A stretch of 64,000 bases of DNA. It comes from Robinsoniella peoriensis. GTDB lineage: Bacteria > Bacillota > Clostridia > Lachnospirales > Lachnospiraceae. The stretch lies in NCBI RefSeq assembly GCF_042680125.1, contig NZ_JBHTNY010000005.1. One strand, written 5' to 3'. A program made the position numbers and the translations under genes. The notes beneath the pieces were generated by a model. The model was not told where the DNA came from. It saw nothing but the letters and a program-made list of their open reading frames with translations, and did not search any database. Position 1 is the stretch's first letter. Every line of letters begins with the position of its first letter. Positions 17,605-25,023 of the stretch are shown here, one piece after another.

Positions 17605-17675
17605 CCTCCGTAATTACATCTCTGCTTCAATAAGCGAGTTATGCAATACGGATAACCGCAACATAACTCGCGGTT
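17605..17675 (-). promoter_or_regulatory. Translational attenuator of the methyltransferase gene
   Basis: Three pairings can be read in the RNA. AACCGC right after the leader stop (17,675-17,670) pairs with GCGGTT (17,659-17,654). CCGTATTGCAT (17,651-17,641) pairs with ATGTAATTACGG (17,619-17,608), burying part of the ribosome site GGAGG (17,609-17,605). A third, exclusive stem of 10 perfect pairs joins GCGAGTTATG (17,671-17,662) to CATAACTCGC (17,643-17,634). A ribosome stalled on the leader would cover AACCGC, allow the third stem and free the ribosome site. Confidence 0.72.
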
Positions 17676-17702
17676 TTATCTTAATCTCATAAATGTAACC
17701 AT
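17676..17702 (-). CDS. Leader peptide MVTFMRLR (macrolide-type stalling motif)
   Basis: An eight-codon reading frame, MVTFMRLR, with GGAGG eight bases upstream. It ends in Met-Arg-Leu-Arg directly before the stop. The same Arg-Leu-Arg ending is known from macrolide-responsive leaders such as those of ermD and mefA, where erythromycin-bound ribosomes stall. Here it precedes a methyltransferase that would act in the same part of the ribosome. Stalling itself is inferred. Confidence 0.78.
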   Translation of the reverse strand: MVTFMRLR

Positions 17703-17750
17703 TGTGTTGTCCTCCAATCAATTCCGCAGTATTACTCTGCTTTTAGAAAA

Positions 17751-17779
17751 AGTATAGCACAAAACTATGAACATTTCAA
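17751..17779 (-). promoter_or_regulatory. Sigma-A promoter for the leader and methyltransferase
   Basis: TTGAAA (17,779-17,774), exactly 17 bases, TATACT (17,756-17,751), ending about 50 bases before the leader ATG. Confidence 0.78.
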
Positions 17780-17781
17780 CT

Positions 17782-18078
17782 CTATTTCAGCCTGTCGGCG
17801 ACGTTGCTCTCTCTGGCATACCGCCGCGCCGCTTCCCGCCGTTCCTCGCTGTATGGGGCGGTCAGACGGAAAGAGAAGCGGCCTTTCTCAATGTCAAACT
17901 CCATGCAGCCCGTTTCCGGGTCTGCGTCAGTCTGCTGGCAGATCGCCGGATAACGGCGGCTGTATGCAAGCAGACGCTTTTTCAAGGCGGTGTTGTGGGT
18001 GCGGATATGGATAAGGGGGTCTTTCTCGTCAAACCAAATATCGGTGGTCTTTTCCTGCTTGGTAAGCCCTGTTCTCAT
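17782..18078 (-). CDS. Conserved small protein of mobilizable elements, unknown function
   Basis: A 98-residue soluble protein (MRTGLTKQEKTTDIWFDEKD start) with AAAGGAG five bases before the ATG. It looks like a compact alpha/beta fold with strands carrying IWFDEKDPLIHIRT and GRFSFRLTAPYSEERR. Similar proteins accompany TnpW and the relaxase in related elements, but I know no function for them. The methyltransferase promoter overlaps the region just past its end. Confidence 0.7.
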   Translation of the reverse strand: MRTGLTKQEKTTDIWFDEKDPLIHIRTHNTALKKRLLAYSRRYPAICQQTDADPETGCMEFDIEKGRFSFRLTAPYSEERREAARRYARESNVADRLK

Positions 18079-18127
18079 GCAAACTCCTTTCTGTGCCCCT
18101 GTTACGCAATAGGGGCATTTTTCGGGT

Positions 18128-18157
18128 GTTTTCTCCGGCTCTTGACTTGGAGAAAAC
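18128..18157. terminator. Hairpin between the TnpW-like gene and the next gene
   Basis: Perfect 9-bp inverted repeat GTTTTCTCC / GGAGAAAAC with a 12-base loop; a T run follows only on the plus strand, so terminator activity on the coding strand is uncertain. Confidence 0.4.
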
Positions 18158-18212
18158 GGCGTTTTTGACGATAAAAACCGCCCGGACGTGGAATGTATCG
18201 TCGGGGCGGCTG

Positions 18213-18404
18213 TTATCGCAAGATTTCCGATTTTTCCGGCTCTTGACCGTCAGACGCAGATAAACACGAACTGTCGGCAAGTATCGTCTTGAGCAGCTTG
18301 TCGCGGAATGTTTCTGTGCTGCTGTGATTGAAAAATAACTCCGCAACAATAGTCTGCCCGTTTCTCTGCGTCGTGATGATACTGTCGGGGGTCTGTTCTG
18401 CCAT
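18213..18404 (-). CDS. tnpW: TnpW-family protein
   Basis: A 63-residue protein containing the TnpW signature region (TTQRNGQTIVAELFFN, then SSTETFRDKLLKTIL). TnpW was first described in Tn4451-type mobilizable transposons, where it is encoded next to the large serine recombinase; its exact role is not known. AAAGGAG precedes the ATG by seven bases. The C-terminus is variable and acidic. Confidence 0.72.
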   Translation of the reverse strand: MAEQTPDSIITTQRNGQTIVAELFFNHSSTETFRDKLLKTILADSSCLSASDGQEPEKSEILR

Positions 18405-18430
18405 AGGCAGCTCCTTTCTCCGGGCACAAA

Positions 18431-18462
18431 AGAGGGACTTCCCGTAGCCGGAAAATCCCTCT
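18431..18462 (-). terminator. Terminator after the recombinase gene
   Basis: Inverted repeat AGAGGGACTTCCC / GGAAAATCCCTCT (few mismatches) just past the recombinase stop, with a short T run on the coding strand. Confidence 0.6.
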
Positions 18463-18482
18463 TGGTTGTCGGTTATTCTGTT

Positions 18483-20333
18483 TTACTGTGCGGGCTGTGC
18501 GGCGGCGGTCTGCGCCTTTCTCCTTGCCCGGTATTCCCGCGCCTTGATACGCTCATACTCCCGCTGCTTTTCAAGGTTTCGCGCCCGGTACTCCCTTGAA
18601 TACTTCCGGTGGTAGGCGCGGCTCTTTTCCTTTTTGGCTTCTTCGATTTCTTCCCGCATTTGCCGGATTTCCTGCTCTGTCGGCTCTGCAAGCTGCGTTA
18701 CTTCGTTCTCAAATCTGCCGATATAGTTGAAATATATGCTGATGTGCTGGATTGCGTATCTCGCCCTTTTCTGGTCGCGCTCATGCACTTCAATCCTGCT
18801 GATAAACTCGTTGAGAATGGCGGGGGTGAGGTCAGTAAAGGCGGCATGGCGTTCCGTCAGCTTCAAAAACTTCTGCGCCCGTCCTCCCGCGTTCTCATAA
18901 GCGGATAGCTGCTCTTGGAGTATGGAAAGCTCCGTTTTCAATGCGTAGTATTCTTCTGAATACTTCTGCGACATTTGCTCGTAGCGGTCTTGCGGGATAG
19001 TGCCGAGGGCGTTGTCCTCATAGAGCTTGTTCAGCACCTTGTCGATCTGTTCAAGGCGCGTCGTGATTTGTGGGATACGCTTCTGCTGCTTTTTGGTCTG
19101 GTCGGTCTGCTGCATGGCAAGGTTCTTTTTCACTAAGGCTTCAAACTCCGCCCGGTTGCTGATAGAATAGTCCTCGATTTTCTTCAGCACTTCCGCGACG
19201 GTCTGCATGAGCAAGTCCGCGTCAATGATGTGCGGGGAATGGCATTTGGGGTTTTTGGCTTTTCCCTTGTGGTACTCGCTGCAATAGGCAACGTGCCGCT
19301 TGCCGCCGTTTCTGTAATCTATGCGGATGTGCATTTTTGCGCCGCAATCCTTACAGAAAAGCAAGCCCGACAAAGGGTGGATTTCCCCGTCCCCGTTGGG
19401 GCGTCTGACGGGCGCGTTTTCCAAAATCCGCTGTGCGGTTTCAAAGTCGGCGCGGTCAATAATCGGCTCATGCACATTTTCGGTTATCTGCCATTGGCTC
19501 CGGTCTACATAGTGGTTCCGCTTGTCCCGGAAATGCTTTGTAGTCTTGAAGTTGACTACATCGCCGCAATACTCCTGCCGTGTAAGGATATGGGTCAAAG
19601 TGGCTTTGTTCCACTTGTAACGGTTATCCTCATTGAGCGCCCTGTTTTTGCACGTTCCCCGCCCGCGCTCTTTCATGTAGAATGTGGGCGTTGGGATTTG
19701 CGCCTGCGTCAGATATACGGCGATTTGGTTGCGGTTTTTCCCGTCCAGAAACAGGCGAAAAATCAAACGGACAACTCCGGCGGCTTCCTCGTCGATTATC
19801 CAAAAATCCTTGTTGTCCGGGGATTTGACATAGCCATAGAGAGCTTCGGTGGCAATCGGCTTTCCACTCATGCCCTTCGTCTTAATGCCGGTCTTTACTT
19901 TCTTGCTGATGTCCTTTGCGTACCACTCCGACATGATGTTGATAAAGGGCGCAAACTCCAATGTGTCGGGCTTCTCGCTGTCTATCCCGTTGTTGACCGC
20001 GATAAAGCGCACATTGTTCCGTCTGAATATCTCCATAGCGTTGCCGACTTGGAGATAGTCGCGCCCCCAGCGGGTCATGTCTTTCATAATACACACGCCG
20101 ATTTTACCGTTTTCTACGTCCTCTATCATGCGGGAGTAGGCGGAGCGGTCGAAAAATCTGCCGCTTTCATCGTCGTCAATGTAGTGCCGGATATTCGTCA
20201 ATTTTAGCTGTCTGGCGTAGCTTTCCAAAAACTTCTTCTGGTTCTGTATGGAGTTGCTTTCGCCGCCGTCCCTGTCCTCGTCGCCTACGGAAAGGCGGGA
20301 GTAAAGGGCTGTGATTTTGTTGTAATCATTCAT
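18483..20333 (-). CDS. Large serine recombinase, TnpX type
   Basis: A 616-residue recombinase that would cut out and insert the mobilizable element. The N-terminal resolvase domain has the catalytic Ser in ALYSRLSVGDED, then the arginines of YIDDDESGRFFDRSAYSRMI; the recombinase domain, a zinc ribbon (FCKDCGAKMHI, then YCSEYHKGKAKNPKC), a coiled coil (about 400-480) and a basic C-terminus follow. ATG at 20,333 is chosen because AGGAGG stands eight bases upstream; the open frame reaches back into virD4 only by chance. The gene begins 55 bases inside the element border, where such recombinases usually lie. Confidence 0.92.
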   Translation of the reverse strand: MNDYNKITALYSRLSVGDEDRDGGESNSIQNQKKFLESYARQLKLTNIRHYIDDDESGRFFDRSAYSRMIEDVENGKIGVCIMKDMTRWGRDYLQVGNAMEIFRRNNVRFIAVNNGIDSEKPDTLEFAPFINIMSEWYAKDISKKVKTGIKTKGMSGKPIATEALYGYVKSPDNKDFWIIDEEAAGVVRLIFRLFLDGKNRNQIAVYLTQAQIPTPTFYMKERGRGTCKNRALNEDNRYKWNKATLTHILTRQEYCGDVVNFKTTKHFRDKRNHYVDRSQWQITENVHEPIIDRADFETAQRILENAPVRRPNGDGEIHPLSGLLFCKDCGAKMHIRIDYRNGGKRHVAYCSEYHKGKAKNPKCHSPHIIDADLLMQTVAEVLKKIEDYSISNRAEFEALVKKNLAMQQTDQTKKQQKRIPQITTRLEQIDKVLNKLYEDNALGTIPQDRYEQMSQKYSEEYYALKTELSILQEQLSAYENAGGRAQKFLKLTERHAAFTDLTPAILNEFISRIEVHERDQKRARYAIQHISIYFNYIGRFENEVTQLAEPTEQEIRQMREEIEEAKKEKSRAYHRKYSREYRARNLEKQREYERIKAREYRARRKAQTAAAQPAQ

Positions 20334-20379
20334 GTGCATATCCTCCTGTGCGTCCATGTAGAGTTCTTTACACTTAAGA

Positions 20380-20685
20380 TTATGCACTCCACCGGGCCGA
20401 GCCATATTCCACATCCCGCCGAAACTTTTTTGCGTTTTTTACCTTGTACCATACCACCAGCCGGAGCAGGATAGCCCCAGCAAGGCCAATGAGCCAATCG
20501 GACAGTACAAAGCCCGGCGCAAAGGAAGCAAACGTCGGGCTTATGGTTTTTATCATGCTGATTAGCTTATTACCAAAGTCTGAACCTCCTGCAAGACGGT
20601 AGGCTGTGCCGAGCTTTAGAAAGAACCACAGCACGAACAGATAGGGAATATTGGGTATCACATACTTACGGATTTTAGCGTTCAT
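20380..20685 (-). pseudogene. virD4: VirD4-type coupling protein, N-terminal part (split gene)
   Basis: The 101-residue frame holds two membrane helices (about 12-28 and 58-78) and ends EYGSARWSA, the last two residues and stop being supplied by the inserted element. VirD4 proteins of this family continue GSARWGTAxDIKP, exactly the sequence found at 12,583. The start overlaps the PcfB-type gene by 11 bases and has GGGAGG upstream. The fragment could still be made as a membrane peptide without ATPase activity. Confidence 0.88.
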
Positions 20686-21148
20686 TCCGTGTCACCTCCC
20701 GTTTTCGTTCCTTTTGACGCGTTTTAGTGCGCTCTTTTTCCACAAAGTTTTTCAGTTGTTTCAGAATAGAGGGGCGGCGGCTCTTGCCCCGGTTCAGCAC
20801 CAGCTTTGTGTATTCGCCAAAACAGGCGGTGATAGCGTCTGCCTGCCCGGCTTTGAAGAATAATAGATATTTGTCCGGCCCGGTTTTGTGAAAAGCATAA
20901 TCTACATTGTATTTCCGGGCCACACGGTCAAACAGCTTCGTATCCCCGGACAAATCAAGGCTGTTCGTAGAAACGCCGTGGTTCATCAGCTTTTTTACGC
21001 TCTGTCTGCCCTGTGGTGTCTGCCGTTTCTGATGGCTATTTTGTATCTGCCGGAGTGCTGCCGCCAACACCTTTGCCAGCGTCCGGCCTGTCAGCTTTGT
21101 GGCATTGACGGATAGGGCAACCGTCCGGCGTTCAATATCTTCCTGCAT
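20675..21148 (-). CDS. PcfB-family (DUF3801) conjugation accessory protein
   Basis: A 157-residue basic protein. The region VALSVNATKLTGRTLAKVLAAALRQ and the central LSGDTKLFDRVARKYNVDYAFHKTG are hallmarks of DUF3801/PcfB proteins, which are encoded directly before the coupling protein in many Gram-positive elements; PcfB of pCF10 is a relaxosome component. AAAGGAGG stands before the ATG. The C-terminus is very Lys/Arg-rich, fitting DNA binding. Confidence 0.82.
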   Translation of the reverse strand: MQEDIERRTVALSVNATKLTGRTLAKVLAAALRQIQNSHQKRQTPQGRQSVKKLMNHGVSTNSLDLSGDTKLFDRVARKYNVDYAFHKTGPDKYLLFFKAGQADAITACFGEYTKLVLNRGKSRRPSILKQLKNFVEKERTKTRQKERKREVTRNER

Positions 21149-21195
21149 GAAATTCCTCCTTTCCTGCCAGATAGGGCAATCGTATAGGCGGGAGG

Positions 21196-21220
21196 ACTTC
21201 GGGCCAAGTTGGCCCGAAGT
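21196..21220. repeat. ICE palindrome copy 10 (intergenic)
   Basis: Perfect copy, 3 bases after the stop of the coiled-coil gene and ahead of the PcfB ribosome site. Confidence 0.95.
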
Positions 21221-21223
21221 GTG

Positions 21224-22021
21224 TTACCTCTCCGCATTGACAGGGTGGGGTCGCTCTGTGGTGGGAGCGTCTTTTTGTGCCTGCGCGATTTTTTCATTGT
21301 GGGTCGCAAGAACTTCCCGGATAGAGGGCTTTTTCTCTGCCGCCCGTTTTTCCAACCGTGCCAGCGTATTCAAAGATTTTTCTACATGGTTTTTTATACT
21401 GGAAAAATGGAAACGCTCCGCACGAAATGGGGCAGATATGACCGCCGCCAGCTTACCGGGCCGTTTGACTTCCTGTACCGCTTCTCTGCCAAGTATAGCA
21501 CGGCCCATATTTTTTAAGTGCCGCCCAGCCTGATGGTATTCGGTGCTTATGGCTTCGATTTTGGCGATAGCCTTATCATCATGCTGGATATTTTTCGTGA
21601 GCGTATCCTGCATGGATTCTAAAATGGGGCGCATATAAAAGAACCGAGCCACGTTATCCAGAGCGGAAATTCCTTTTTCCTTAAAAACGGCAACGGCGTT
21701 TTTACAGCCGTCTATGACGTTCTGCTTTAGCTCTGCAAGTCGTTCACGCAAGTCAAGCACCTGCCCCTGCATAACAATGACCGCTTTTTGCAAAGTGGTC
21801 TTGACCCGGTGGTTCTGTTCCTGCGCTGTTTTCAATTCCTGCCGCATGGCGGCAAGTTCCTTTACAGCGGCGTCAAGCTGTTTTTCCATTTCGCCCACCT
21901 GATTCAGAACCGCAAGAAAATCCTTTGTGGATGGGGAGTTGTTATCCCGCAATATCGCTAAAAGCTCTTTCACATGCTCATTATCCAAAAGCGGTTCAGC
22001 GGTAGTTTTTGTTTTTGCCAT
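21224..22021 (-). CDS. Coiled-coil ICE protein of unknown function
   Basis: A 265-residue protein. ATG at 22,021 (MAKTKTTAEPLLDNEHVKEL) is chosen because AAAGGAGG precedes it; the longer frame runs through a palindrome. Residues 35-100 form a long coiled coil (VLNQVGEMEKQLDAAVKELA onward), followed by a helical region with KNAVAVFKEKGISALDNVARFF and a basic C-terminus. Homologues occur at this place, between ArdA and PcfB, in related ICEs, but no function is known to me. Confidence 0.72.
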   Translation of the reverse strand: MAKTKTTAEPLLDNEHVKELLAILRDNNSPSTKDFLAVLNQVGEMEKQLDAAVKELAAMRQELKTAQEQNHRVKTTLQKAVIVMQGQVLDLRERLAELKQNVIDGCKNAVAVFKEKGISALDNVARFFYMRPILESMQDTLTKNIQHDDKAIAKIEAISTEYHQAGRHLKNMGRAILGREAVQEVKRPGKLAAVISAPFRAERFHFSSIKNHVEKSLNTLARLEKRAAEKKPSIREVLATHNEKIAQAQKDAPTTERPHPVNAER

Positions 22022-22041
22022 AGGCTTTAACCTCCTTTCGC

Positions 22042-22066
22042 ACTTCAGGACAAGTTGGCCCGAAGT
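22042..22066. repeat. ICE palindrome copy 11 (intergenic)
   Basis: Most diverged copy, two changes in the left arm (ACTTCAGGACAA). Lies 4 bases after the ardA stop. Confidence 0.9.
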
Positions 22067-22070
22067 GGCT

Positions 22071-22778
22071 TTACCGTTCCTCACAGGTCGGTACGGTGTG
22101 GCTCTTTTGGGGAATGGGTGCGTTTTCAATCATCTGCTGATACTGTTTGAGGGTGTCACGAATAGAGAGCCTTTCTGGTTTGGGATAATCAAATATCCTG
22201 TATTCGTCCGGTAAATCGTCCCTGCCGTTGTAATGCTCGGTGAAGCTGTCGTCTGTCCGCACCACATAGCCGCCCTCGGTAAAGCGTCCGTCCTCGTCCA
22301 AGCTCATATCCCGCCCGTAGGCTTCATAATCAATGTAATTCTCCAAATGCTCCGGGATTTCCAGCGTACACATTTCTTCAATATAGTAGCGGCCTAAATT
22401 TTCCTCATTCTCAATCCCGGCGTAAAACTCAAAACAATCCAGATTTTGCGTGAGGTTAATTAAGGCGGGTACGCTGTTGTACTCCCCGAAGTCCACGGCG
22501 GCAGAAAACTTTTGTAACTCCCATTCCTCCATATCGTCCATCAGAAAAGCCAAGTAGTTCAACTCGTCAATGCTTTCATACTCGCCCAAGTATTCACGCA
22601 GGCCGGAAATGTCGGTTTCATAATTGGTAATGAAAATCTCCTCATATCGCACACCGTCCACATGGATACGTTTCAAAAGAGCCTGCACTTCCTCGGTGGT
22701 GGCGGGGAGCTTCAAAGGCTCCCCATCCAAATATCCTTCGTTATACCGTCCAAGATTGGTAACAAAGGCTTCAAGCAT
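22071..22778 (-). CDS. ardA: ArdA antirestriction protein
   Basis: A 235-residue strongly acidic protein that mimics DNA and inhibits type I restriction enzymes, protecting the incoming ICE. It shows the family features: N-terminal YNEGYLDGEPLKLP, FITNYETDISGLREYLGEYESIDELNYLAFLMDD, and many Asp/Glu residues throughout. The usual family length is about 165 residues; the extra C-terminal stretch (after residue 165) is seen in the longer Firmicutes ICE forms. Its start overlaps the upstream gene by 8 bases, so translation is probably coupled. Confidence 0.87.
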   Translation of the reverse strand: MLEAFVTNLGRYNEGYLDGEPLKLPATTEEVQALLKRIHVDGVRYEEIFITNYETDISGLREYLGEYESIDELNYLAFLMDDMEEWELQKFSAAVDFGEYNSVPALINLTQNLDCFEFYAGIENEENLGRYYIEEMCTLEIPEHLENYIDYEAYGRDMSLDEDGRFTEGGYVVRTDDSFTEHYNGRDDLPDEYRIFDYPKPERLSIRDTLKQYQQMIENAPIPQKSHTVPTCEER

Positions 22779-23124
22779 GGTCTTTTTCCTGCCCCTGTGT
22801 TTTCACGGTCAGAATCCCGTCTAGCGTGGTTGCCGTGATGTTCAGCCGCCCGGCAACGGCAATGTCGTTCTTTACGTCCTCGTCAATATCGCTTCCGCAT
22901 ACGACAAGCACATGAGAGCGGCGCAAGAGATCCCGACTCATATCAATTCCACTTTTATGTTCCTCTGGGATTGCACCGTTCAGAAACAGTGGGAGATACA
23001 GGCAAGGGCAGATGGGTGAAAATCCGGCTTCATAGACTGCCCGACAATATTGCGCCGCCTGTTTGGTATCTGCGGCATGGTCGCCGCTCCATGCGGCGGT
23101 AATGTATGCTAAAGGTCGTTTCAT
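22771..23124 (-). CDS. Nucleoside 2-deoxyribosyltransferase-like ICE protein
   Basis: A 117-residue protein starting MKRPLAYITAAWSGD. The pattern of an N-terminal strand, a helix with QAAQYCRAVYEAGFSPICPC, then HKSGIDMSRDLLRRSHVLVVCG is that of the DUF4406/DUF7768 group of the nucleoside deoxyribosyltransferase-like fold. Such proteins are common next to ardA in these ICEs; the substrate is unknown. GGAGGTG lies eight bases before the ATG. Confidence 0.72.
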   Translation of the reverse strand: MKRPLAYITAAWSGDHAADTKQAAQYCRAVYEAGFSPICPCLYLPLFLNGAIPEEHKSGIDMSRDLLRRSHVLVVCGSDIDEDVKNDIAVAGRLNITATTLDGILTVKTQGQEKDHA

Positions 23125-23173
23125 TATAAAAGCACCTCCGTTCTTGTTGCGCTGAATGTGTCAACCTATCCCC

Positions 23174-23203
23174 CCGCCCTTTCCACTCATGGAAAGGGGG
23201 CGG
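23174..23203. repeat. GC-rich hairpin after the parB gene
   Basis: CCGCCCTTTCCA, four-base loop, TGGAAAGGGGGCGG. It lies in the 300-base gene-free stretch between parB and the next gene. Confidence 0.7.
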
Positions 23204-23215
23204 CTCAAAGGAATC

Positions 23216-23350
23216 TATATCCCCGTCGCTTGACTGCCTTAAAGCATAACCGGGAGAAATCCGTCAAGAGTGCGAAGCACCGCCTACGGCGGCAAGCTCT
23301 TGACCGATTTTCCCGGTTATGCTACCCAACAAGCGGCGACGGGGAATATA
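23216..23350. other. 135-base nested inverted repeat (structured RNA, oriT or sso candidate)
   Basis: Four sets of paired arms nest inside one another: CCCCGTCGCTTG with its partner ending GACGGGG (23,221-23,232 and 23,330-23,344), AGCATAACCGGGA with TCCCGGTTATGCT (23,243-23,255 and 23,311-23,323), GTCAAGAG with CTCTTGAC (23,263-23,270 and 23,297-23,304), and a central CCGCC-TAC-GGCGG. No reading frame explains it. It could fold as a long single-stranded-DNA or RNA hairpin. Confidence 0.75.
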
Positions 23351-23398
23351 TTATATCCTTAGAGATTTGGGGCGCGGGGCAAAGCCCCGCATACAACG

Positions 23399-23423
23399 AC
23401 TTCGGGCCAACTTGACCCGAAGT
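23399..23423. repeat. ICE palindrome copy 12 (after parB)
   Basis: Inverted central base and one mismatch (TTGACCCGAAGT); 2 bases after the parB stop. Confidence 0.93.
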
Positions 23424-23425
23424 GC

Positions 23426-24934
23426 TTATTTTTCCTGTTCGGCTTTCTTTTGAGGAGCCGAAACCTCTTTCAGCTTCGCCTTGTTTTCCTCTAACAGCTT
23501 CATAATGGTATCCTTCATTTCGCGGGGTGTTTTCTCCTTGCCGAAATACTGGGAAAGTTCCTGACTTGAAATAATCACTTTGTCTGCCTCCTTTTTTTCT
23601 TCTAACATAATTCCGTCAATCACATCGGGGTTTAAGAGCTTCTTTTGGTCAAGGTCACGCATACGCTGTGCCTGTGACAGGGAGGGCGCCGACTGCTGAC
23701 CCTCAATGGCGATAGCAATATACCGTTGACTTTTGGGCGCAATGAACGCAAGCTCCACAGCAGGAGTGAACGCAATTTTCTTTTCGTCCACCATTTTCAT
23801 GAGGTCGGGAACCAGCTCATTGAGCTTGATATACCGCTGAACCTGCTTCACCGTCATTTTGTTGCGCTCGGCTACGACCTCATTGGAGCGCTGTCCGTTG
23901 CCGGTTCGCGCCCCCTGCTTTTTAATGGCTTCCAACTGCATTTGCAGAGCTTTGGCCCGTTCGCTGGGCAGGATATTCTCACGCTGATTGGTGTTATCCT
24001 CTACCATCTGCGTGATGGCCTGCTCGTCCGTCATGTTGCGAATAATACAGGGCATATCCGCAAAGCCAGCTAATTCGCTGGCTTTCTGGCGGCGGTGGCC
24101 GGATACGATTTCATACCCGCCATCTTCACGGGGGCGCACTATGGCGGGTTGGGTAACGCCTTTGTCCTTGACGCTCTCCGCCATAGCCGCCATTTCTTCA
24201 TCATTACGAACCTGAAACGGGTGGTCTTTGAAAGCGAAAAGCTCGGAAAGATTGAGATAAACAATCTGTTCCTGTTCACCGGGTCTGGGTGCTTCCCTCG
24301 GTTCGGGCGGTTGTTCCGGGACAGGGGGCGGCGTTTCCTGCTTGGGCTGTTCTGTGGATTTTCCCGAAACAGAACCGCCGCCGATTCCCGCCGCCCGTTT
24401 CTGCTTGGTGGGTTTATCCGCTTGGATAGTTTTGGCCTGTTTTTCCTGCTTGGCAGGGCGGGAGGGATTCTTGTCCACAGCGGTTTTCGGCTGGTGAGAC
24501 CTGGGCTTGCTGTCAGCCTTTTTCGGCTCGTTTTCCGTTCCCTTATCTGGGCCGGTTTTCTCAGGCTCGGCCTTTTTTTCGGAAGGTACTGATTTTTCCA
24601 CCTTCTGTTTTTCGGGGACGGTCTGTTCCGCTTCCTTTACCGCCGCTTGTTTCCCGGAAACAATCTCATTGATTTTGTCAAAGGAAACTACCACATCACC
24701 GGGGGCAGGAATGTCAATGGGGGTAGGTTCTTCCGGCCTGTCCTTATCGGCTTTACCCGGGGCGGCTCTGTCCTCATGGGGAAGTGCCGCTGTTTCTTTG
24801 ACAGTCTTTTCCGGGGTAGGAGCTTCGCCGCCAATCTCCGGCATGGGAGTTGGCGTATTTTTTTCTTCTGCTGTGGTTTCCTGTGCCGGAGCGGTTTTTA
24901 CTTCGTCCAGCTTGTTTGGCTCATTTTTTGCCAT
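23426..24934 (-). CDS. ParB/Spo0J-like DNA-binding protein of the ICE
   Basis: A 502-residue protein. The first 215 residues are low-complexity, Pro/Glu/Lys-rich and unstructured. The ParB N-terminal nuclease-like domain begins about 221 (VYLNLSELFAFKDHPFQVRND) with the CTP-pocket-like motifs IVRPREDGGYEIVSGHRR and NQRENILPSERAKAL, followed by a KorB/HTH region (NEVVAERNKMTVKQVQRYIKLNELVP). ATG at 24,934 has AAGGAGG seven bases upstream; the longer frame crosses a terminator. It is the first gene of the ICE transfer operon and may serve partition of excised circles or regulation. The palindromes could be its binding sites, but that is untested. Confidence 0.85.
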   Translation of the reverse strand: MAKNEPNKLDEVKTAPAQETTAEEKNTPTPMPEIGGEAPTPEKTVKETAALPHEDRAAPGKADKDRPEEPTPIDIPAPGDVVVSFDKINEIVSGKQAAVKEAEQTVPEKQKVEKSVPSEKKAEPEKTGPDKGTENEPKKADSKPRSHQPKTAVDKNPSRPAKQEKQAKTIQADKPTKQKRAAGIGGGSVSGKSTEQPKQETPPPVPEQPPEPREAPRPGEQEQIVYLNLSELFAFKDHPFQVRNDEEMAAMAESVKDKGVTQPAIVRPREDGGYEIVSGHRRQKASELAGFADMPCIIRNMTDEQAITQMVEDNTNQRENILPSERAKALQMQLEAIKKQGARTGNGQRSNEVVAERNKMTVKQVQRYIKLNELVPDLMKMVDEKKIAFTPAVELAFIAPKSQRYIAIAIEGQQSAPSLSQAQRMRDLDQKKLLNPDVIDGIMLEEKKEADKVIISSQELSQYFGKEKTPREMKDTIMKLLEENKAKLKEVSAPQKKAEQEK

Positions 24935-24966
24935 GCGTTTTTCCTCCTTGTCTGTTTTATGGCATG

Positions 24967-24995
24967 AAAAAAGGGCCTGATTTTTAATCAAGCCC
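24967..24995 (-). terminator. Intrinsic terminator (attenuator) in the parB leader
   Basis: Read leftwards: GGGCTTGATT, three-base loop, AATCAGGCCC, then six T, 33 bases before the parB ATG. A short frame (TTG at 25,010, LKYLAGLD, stop inside the stem) with AAAGGAGGG just before it could couple translation to termination. Confidence 0.65.
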
Positions 24996-25023
24996 AGCGA
25001 GATATTTCAAATCCCTCCTTTCG

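Larger units (their letters stand above)
12584..20388 (-). mobile_element. Mobilizable element with large serine recombinase, inserted in virD4
   Basis: The borders are read from the broken virD4 frame: both junctions carry CCA (12,581-12,583 and 20,389-20,391), equal to the TGG Trp codon of the conserved GSARWGT segment, so a 3-bp or shorter crossover core is shared. The element is 7,805 bp and lacks the ICE palindrome entirely. It encodes a TnpX-type recombinase at one end, TnpW, an unknown protein, an RlmA-like methyltransferase, a DUF3847 protein, a MobA/MobL relaxase and a primase/helicase. It resembles Tn4451-type mobilizable transposons in having TnpX and TnpW homologues. Confidence 0.88.

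Noticed and set aside
19230..20207. A 325-residue plus-strand frame
   Set aside because: It lies wholly opposite the serine recombinase gene, and the recombinase has all catalytic motifs; the antisense frame is a composition shadow.
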